NCBI GenBank assembly: GCA_046582565.1
Contig: JAYGED010000126.1
Coordinates: 1-9,360 of the forward strand
Length of the DNA stretch: 9,360 bases
Reading direction: 5' to 3'
DNA from: JAYGED01 sp046582565
GTDB lineage: Bacteria > Pseudomonadota > Alphaproteobacteria > JAAXGF01
The notes under the pieces were generated by a model, which saw nothing but the letters and a program-made list of their open reading frames with translations, searched no databases and had not been told where the DNA came from. Each line of letters opens with the position of its first letter. The first letter of the stretch is position 1. Below, in pieces: positions 5,847-9,360 of the stretch. The position numbers and the translations under genes are program-made.

Positions 5847-7091
5847 ATGAGTCTGAGTTATCGTGATGACTGCATGCAAAATTGCATGCCTGAGCAGGAG
5901 CAGCCATTTACCCGCGAGGAGTACCAGGCGAGGCTGACACGCATCCGCAAGCGCATGGCGGCCGAGACTATCGACCTCTTGTTCCTCACATCGCCCGAGG
6001 CGATCAACTATGTCTCGGGCTATCAGTGCGAGTGGTATCAGGCGCAGAGTCCCAAGCAGTGGCCGGCAACCAGCGGCATCGCCATCCATGTCGATCACGA
6101 CCGTTTCATCCACTTCGACACCGAGCGCGAGCATATCCTCGCCCGCTATTGTTCGGTGGCCAAGGATATCCGCATCTTCCCGCCCGACAGCATGCGCGAC
6201 GGCACTCTGTTCATCGTCGAGCAGTTGAAGGCCGAGGGCTGGCTGCCCGGCACGGTGGGTCTGGAGCTATGGAGCTACCGGCCGAACCGGATTCTGAGCC
6301 ACCGCACCGAAGACCACTTTACCGCCGCCGGCGGCGTGGTGGTCGACGCCAGCCATATCCTGCGCGAGCTGCGCTGGGTCAAGTCGGCCGCCGAGATGGA
6401 ATGCATCGTCGAAGCCGCGCGCATCGCCGACATCGGTCTGGGCGCCGCCCAAGCCGCATTGCGCCCCGGCGTTACCGAGCTCGAGGTCTACGGCGTCATG
6501 GTCCAGGCCATGGCCACGGCCGGCGGCGAGAATCCGGGCATCACCCAGCCGGTGCTCTCGGGCGCCAAAACCTGCGCGGCGCATGCCATGTCGTCGCGGC
6601 GGGTCATGCAGGCCGGCGATATTGTGTTGGTCGACTGCTCGGGTGTGTTCAAGCGCTACCACTGCAACATGGCGCGGACCTATTCGCTGGGCGAGCCCTC
6701 GGCCGACGTGAAACTGCAGACCGACAAGGCGGTCGGCTCGATGAAGCTGCTCGGCGAGATGATCCGGCCCAACCTGCCGGTGCGCGAGCTTTATGAGACC
6801 ATGAAAGCCTATTACGAAGAGGTCGGCATCTGGCAGGACCGGGGCTTCATCGGCGGTTACGAGATGGGCATCGCCTTTCCGCCCGACTGGGTCGGCAACT
6901 TCATCTACGACGTGAACTCCGACGAGAACATCGATCGGGTCTTCGAGCCGGGCACGGTGGTGAACTATGAAAACCAGTTCTTCCTGCCGAACCGGACCGG
7001 CCTCTATTTCATGATCGAGACCCTGGCCTTCTTCGATGACGAGGCCCGGATGATGTCGACGGTGCCCTACGAGCTGACGGTGGTGGAATGA
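5847..7091 (+). CDS. M24-family hydrolase of creatinase/ectoine-hydrolase type
   Basis: Predicted cytoplasmic C-N bond hydrolase with the pita-bread fold (creatinase N-terminal domain about 25-175, catalytic M24 domain about 180-410; total 414). H246 in AAHAMSSRRV aligns with creatinase His232, followed by GDIVLVDCSGVFKRYHCNMART (257-278, key residues D263 and N274). The segment GGYEMGIAFPPDW (336-348) resembles that of ectoine hydrolase DoeA and replaces the usual metal-binding GHGIG-type His motif. E375 (NYENQF) and E391 (MIET) keep the two Glu ligands. Thus D263, E375 and E391 remain, but the second Asp is Asn and the His is missing, so a two-metal peptidase is unlikely. Start: AGGGAG lies 6 bases before the ATG at 5847. 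The first 20 residues are not family-like, and later ATGs exist at 5874 and 5886. The gap to the dehydrogenase gene is 15 bases, so they form one operon. An Xaa-Pro peptidase or DMSP-lyase (DddP) role is less likely from the ligand set. Confidence 0.88.
   Translation: MSLSYRDDCMQNCMPEQEQPFTREEYQARLTRIRKRMAAETIDLLFLTSPEAINYVSGYQCEWYQAQSPKQWPATSGIAIHVDHDRFIHFDTEREHILARYCSVAKDIRIFPPDSMRDGTLFIVEQLKAEGWLPGTVGLELWSYRPNRILSHRTEDHFTAAGGVVVDASHILRELRWVKSAAEMECIVEAARIADIGLGAAQAALRPGVTELEVYGVMVQAMATAGGENPGITQPVLSGAKTCAAHAMSSRRVMQAGDIVLVDCSGVFKRYHCNMARTYSLGEPSADVKLQTDKAVGSMKLLGEMIRPNLPVRELYETMKAYYEEVGIWQDRGFIGGYEMGIAFPPDWVGNFIYDVNSDENIDRVFEPGTVVNYENQFFLPNRTGLYFMIETLAFFDDEARMMSTVPYELTVVE
5872..5889. repeat. 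8-base perfect inverted repeat inside the start of the M24 gene
   Basis: GCATGCAA and TTGCATGC (5872-5879 and 5882-5889) are separated by two bases. The repeat lies within codons 9-15 of the hydrolase gene and includes two alternative ATG codons. It could form a small mRNA hairpin or act as a protein binding site, or it may be chance. Confidence 0.55.
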
Positions 7092-7158
7092 CACCCCAGG
7101 CGCCCGAGCACGGCGCCGGCGAAAAGCAGGGGGGAGTGCATTAGCGGTTCGAGCCTCT
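7092..7158. terminator. Convergent gap with GC-rich hairpin, possible bidirectional terminator
   Basis: The M24 gene (plus) and the glutathione transferase gene (minus) end here tail to tail, 67 bases apart. GGCGCC (7099-7104) pairs with GGCGCC (7112-7117) around a 7-base loop. No T-run follows on either strand, so it is not a canonical intrinsic terminator. Confidence 0.3.
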
Positions 7159-7866
7159 TCACCGCCGCTTGTACTGCTCGCCGCCGAAGGCCATATCCCA
7201 GCTCTCAGGGTCGAAGCCCTCGACAATATCCTCGAGCTTGCCCATGTCGCGCTCGACAGCGGGGCGGCGGGCGATCAGGGCGAACCAGCGCTTGACGTTG
7301 GGGAAGTCGTCGATGTTCTGCTCCTGGCGCTTATAGAGGCGGCACCAGGGAAAGATCGCCATATCGGCGATGCTGTATTCGTCGGCGGCGACGTATTCAT
7401 GGGTCGCCAGCTGGCGGTCGAGCACACCGTAGAGCCGGCTGGCCTCGTTGGTGTAGCGCGCCTGGGCGTAGGGCAGCACCACCGGGCCGCTGGGGTTCAT
7501 CGGCGCATAGGCGTTGAAGTGATGGGCCTGGCCCAGCATCGGCCCGAAACCGCCGACCTGCCAGAACAGCCACTGCATGACATCCCAGTTCTTGCCCGGT
7601 TCTTCGGGCAGGAACTTGCCGGTCTTGCTGGCGAGATAGAGCAGGATTGCACCGGATTCGAACAGCGCCAGGGGGGCGCCGCCTGGGCCATCGTGGTCGA
7701 GAATGGCGGGGATTTTATTGTTCGGGCTGATCGCCAGAAACTCGGGCGTGAACTGGTCGCCCTTATCGATGTCAATCCAATGCTCGTTGTATTCGAGCCC
7801 GGTCTCCTCGAGCATGATGTGGATCTTCTGTCCGTTTGGCGTGGCGCAGGTGTAGAATTCGATCAT
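7159..7866 (-). CDS. Glutathione S-transferase, Nu class (YfcG/Ure2p-like)
   Basis: Cytoplasmic thiol-transferase-like protein; E. coli YfcG, its apparent closest well-known relative, is a glutathione-dependent disulfide reductase. The thioredoxin-fold N-terminal domain (1-85) has T9-P-N11 of the Nu-class Thr-X-Asn active site, ISPNNKIPAI (46-55) with the cis-Pro at 53, and E70-S71 for the glutathione gamma-glutamyl group. The C-terminal helical domain (about 90-215) carries QWLFWQVGGFGPMLGQAHHF (98-117), nearly the YfcG sequence, and YSIADMAIFPW (164-174). It is 235 residues, slightly longer than YfcG, with a short extra tail. Start: GGAGGA (7879-7874) is only 1 base from an ATG at 7872 but 7 bases from the ATG at 7866. 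The latter also gives the family's MI-x-F/L-Y N-terminus and T9/N11 numbering, so 7866 is chosen. It converges on the amine operon and follows the ketopantoate-reductase-like gene. Substrate unknown. Confidence 0.93.
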   Translation of the reverse strand: MIEFYTCATPNGQKIHIMLEETGLEYNEHWIDIDKGDQFTPEFLAISPNNKIPAILDHDGPGGAPLALFESGAILLYLASKTGKFLPEEPGKNWDVMQWLFWQVGGFGPMLGQAHHFNAYAPMNPSGPVVLPYAQARYTNEASRLYGVLDRQLATHEYVAADEYSIADMAIFPWCRLYKRQEQNIDDFPNVKRWFALIARRPAVERDMGKLEDIVEGFDPESWDMAFGGEQYKRR

Positions 7867-7992
7867 GACCATTTCCTCCGGGGCGGGAATTCTCCATCGA
7901 CGCGGGGCGAGCTGCCCGAGCCGATATCTTACATTGGCATTAAAGACGCCGTTCTGGATCTAGGGCGTGAGCATCGCTCAGGAAAACCTTGC
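7867..7992 (-). promoter_or_regulatory. Leader of the glutathione transferase gene, with small hairpin
   Basis: This 126-base gap after the ketopantoate-reductase-like gene holds the strong GGAGGA site (7879-7874) that decides the transferase start. A small hairpin, TGAGC-3 nt-GCTCA (7968-7980), lies just after the upstream stop but has no following T-run. A TAAGAT box near 7930 on the minus strand is a possible -10 without a clear -35. Whether the two genes share a transcript is undecided. Confidence 0.3.
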
Positions 7993-9024
7993 TTAGTCGA
8001 CCAATTCTTCCAGCGCTTCTGCGGGCGTCTCGTCTTCGGGAAAGGTGGGATACAAGCCCTGGATTCTTCCAAGTTGTTGAACCAGCGCCAACACGCTGTT
8101 GATGTGCGGCGTTTCCAGATCGACCATACGGCCCATCTCCTGCACCACGGTGAGCAGCCCGTCGATCTCCATGGCGCGGCCGTTCTCCAGGTCCTGCAGC
8201 ATGGAAGTGCGGTGCGCGCCGACCTTGGCCGCGCCATCGATCCGCTTCTCCATTGTGACTCGGAAATGCACGCCGAGGCGAACAGCGATGCTCTGCGCCT
8301 CGCGCATCATCTCGAGCGATAGCGCCCGCGTTCCAGGTTCGGTTGCGATCTTATCGAGGGTCGCGCGAGTCAAGGCGCTGATGGGATTGAAGCAGAGATT
8401 GCCCCATAATTTGAGCCAGATTTCGTTGCGCACATGGGGCAGGATAGGCGCTTTGAAGCCGGCCGAAATCAACGCCTCGCTGAGGCGCTCGCAGCGCGGC
8501 GTTATGTCGCCTGTAGGTTCGCCGAAAGGAAACCGGTTACCGTAGATATGCTTGATGACTCCGGGCTCAAGGATTTCGGTCGCCGGATAGACCACGCAGC
8601 CAAGGGCGCGTTCGGGGCCGATTGCATTCCACTGGCGGTCGTCCGGGTCGATGCTGGCGAGACGGAGATTCTTGTATTGGCTGTCGAGACCGTAGAAGTA
8701 CCACCAGGGTATTCCGTTCTGGCAGGTCACCACGGTTGTGTTGTCGCCAAGCAATGGCGCCATTTGATCGGCGACCTCCCAGCCCTGATGGGTCTTGAGG
8801 GTAACGATAACGTAGTCCTGCGGCCCAAGCTCGGCGGGATCGTTGGTCGCGATGGGATAGGCGACCTGTTCATCGCCGTCGATCAGAAGTTTGAGGCCGT
8901 TTTTCCGAATCGCTTCAAGATGCGCTCCCCGGGCGATAAGCGATACTTCAATGCCCTCGACACGCGCAAGCTGTGCGCCCAGATAACCGCCGATCGCACC
9001 GGCGCCATAAATACAGATTTTCAT
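7993..9024 (-). CDS. Ketopantoate reductase family protein (PanE/ApbA-like), 343 residues
   Basis: NADPH-dependent 2-hydroxyacid/2-ketoacid oxidoreductase fold; characterised members reduce 2-dehydropantoate to pantoate for coenzyme A synthesis. The N-terminal Rossmann domain opens MKICIYGAGAIGGYLGAQLA (GAGAIG at 7-12), then TLKTHQ (75-80) and CQNGI (101-105). The C-terminal helical domain holds the family signature K205-x3-N209-x3-N213 (LKLWGNLCFN), then S274, D278 and E286 (TSMLQDLENGRAMEID). All known catalytic and substrate-binding positions appear present. At 343 residues it is longer than classic PanE (about 300); an extra loop at about 106-140 (WWYFYGL to RQWNAIGPERALG) accounts for much of this and is known from many paralogues of unknown specificity. 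The start at 9024 fits the Rossmann motif; the frame is open to a GTG at 9057. Shine-Dalgarno is weak. True pantoate synthesis versus another ketoacid cannot be decided here. Confidence 0.9.
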   Translation of the reverse strand: MKICIYGAGAIGGYLGAQLARVEGIEVSLIARGAHLEAIRKNGLKLLIDGDEQVAYPIATNDPAELGPQDYVIVTLKTHQGWEVADQMAPLLGDNTTVVTCQNGIPWWYFYGLDSQYKNLRLASIDPDDRQWNAIGPERALGCVVYPATEILEPGVIKHIYGNRFPFGEPTGDITPRCERLSEALISAGFKAPILPHVRNEIWLKLWGNLCFNPISALTRATLDKIATEPGTRALSLEMMREAQSIAVRLGVHFRVTMEKRIDGAAKVGAHRTSMLQDLENGRAMEIDGLLTVVQEMGRMVDLETPHINSVLALVQQLGRIQGLYPTFPEDETPAEALEELVD

Positions 9025-9360
9025 TTTATGGTAGTCCGTTAAACGACGATCCCCCACGGCTCGTCAATTCGAGCTCGAAGATAGCAGTAATTAGTCACCG
9101 TCAGTATGTATTTAAGGGGTTGTTGCCAAATAATTATGCTTAATTTACCGCTTCCAGATCTACCGGCTTGCCGACGGCGACGGCTTCTGATCCTCCCCCA
9201 TTGAGTTAGGCCATGTACTCATAAAAGGGATTCACAAAACCCCCGTTATGTGATTCAAGCTTCCAAACAGTGGGAGAGCTTTGTCACAAACTGAACTGCG
9301 TCAGTGGAGCTGGTCCGGTTAAGCTTGCCGGATGAATGTAATCAGCTATCGAAACCTCCA
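9025..9360. other. Low-GC stretch with no convincing gene, possible promoter or decayed mobile/repeated element
   Basis: The last 336 bases hold no ORF I can support. Hand counting gives about 142 G+C of 300 in 9061-9360 (47 percent), well below the coding neighbours. On the minus strand, short open pieces look protein-like but are broken by stops. One of 25 codons lies between stops at 9284-9286 and 9206-9208 (9283-9209, containing KLESHNGGFVNPFYEYMA). Another just beyond the second stop ends VGKPVDLEAVN. This pattern would fit an eroded coding remnant such as an insertion-sequence end, but I cannot name the family and saw no clear terminal repeats. A TCCGG-9 nt-CCGGA repeat (9314-9332) is present. 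The part next to 9024 must include upstream signals of the ketopantoate-reductase-like gene. Confidence 0.35.

Noticed and set aside
5847..7091. DMSP lyase DddP as identity of the M24 gene
   Set aside because: DddP uses a fuller metal-ligand set including Asp and His; here those positions are Asn and a non-His motif, and the FPPDW segment points to the creatinase/ectoine-hydrolase side.
6267..7226. 319-codon minus-strand ORF
   Set aside because: Antisense shadow of the M24 hydrolase gene, rich in His/Arg/Gly as usual for such frames, and it also overlaps the end of the glutathione transferase.
7399..8322. 307-codon plus-strand ORF
   Set aside because: Runs antisense across both the glutathione transferase and the ketopantoate-reductase-like gene, so it cannot be real alongside two conserved proteins.
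1..9360. CRISPR arrays, tRNA or rRNA genes
   Set aside because: No regularly spaced direct repeats and no cloverleaf or ribosomal RNA sequence were seen on reading both strands.

Overview
The window reads as a high-GC alphaproteobacterial chromosome segment. The gene order aroQ-accB-accC-aat is a familiar arrangement in alphaproteobacteria, and the protein sequences fit a Rhodospirillales-like or related, probably environmental, organism. That placement is an inference from gene order and residue patterns; no search was run.

Left part (1-3454, all minus strand): a housekeeping cluster. Reading in the direction of transcription it has a small secreted protein of unknown function (3454-2978), a possible 78-residue one-helix membrane protein (2852-2616), type II 3-dehydroquinate dehydratase aroQ (shikimate pathway), accB (biotin carboxyl carrier protein) and accC (biotin carboxylase) of acetyl-CoA carboxylase. 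It ends with the N-terminal 84 codons of aat, cut by the window edge. aroQ and accB overlap by one base, the small ORF overlaps aroQ by 11 bases, and the other gaps are short, so this looks like one transcription unit from the small ORF or aroQ onward.

Middle part (3762-7091, plus strand): a two-gene operon with distinctly higher GC. The first gene encodes a close relative of trimethylamine dehydrogenase, with the cysteinyl-FMN cysteine and the 4Fe-4S cysteines conserved but the substrate pocket changed. The second, 15 bases downstream, encodes an M24 'pita-bread' hydrolase of the creatinase/ectoine-hydrolase type whose metal-ligand set is incomplete. Together they suggest a catabolic module for a nitrogenous, probably cationic, small molecule: one enzyme cleaves a C-N bond hydrolytically and the other oxidises or dealkylates an amine. 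The substrate is unknown, and this pair is the most interesting item in the window.

Right part (7159-9024, minus strand): a Nu-class (YfcG-like) glutathione transferase that converges on the operon, preceded by a ketopantoate-reductase (PanE/ApbA) family dehydrogenase. The last 336 bases (9025-9360) have no convincing gene. They are much lower in GC (about 47 percent by hand count of 9061-9360) and may hold a regulatory region or the decayed end of a mobile or repeated element.

No tRNA, rRNA, CRISPR array or intact insertion sequence was seen.
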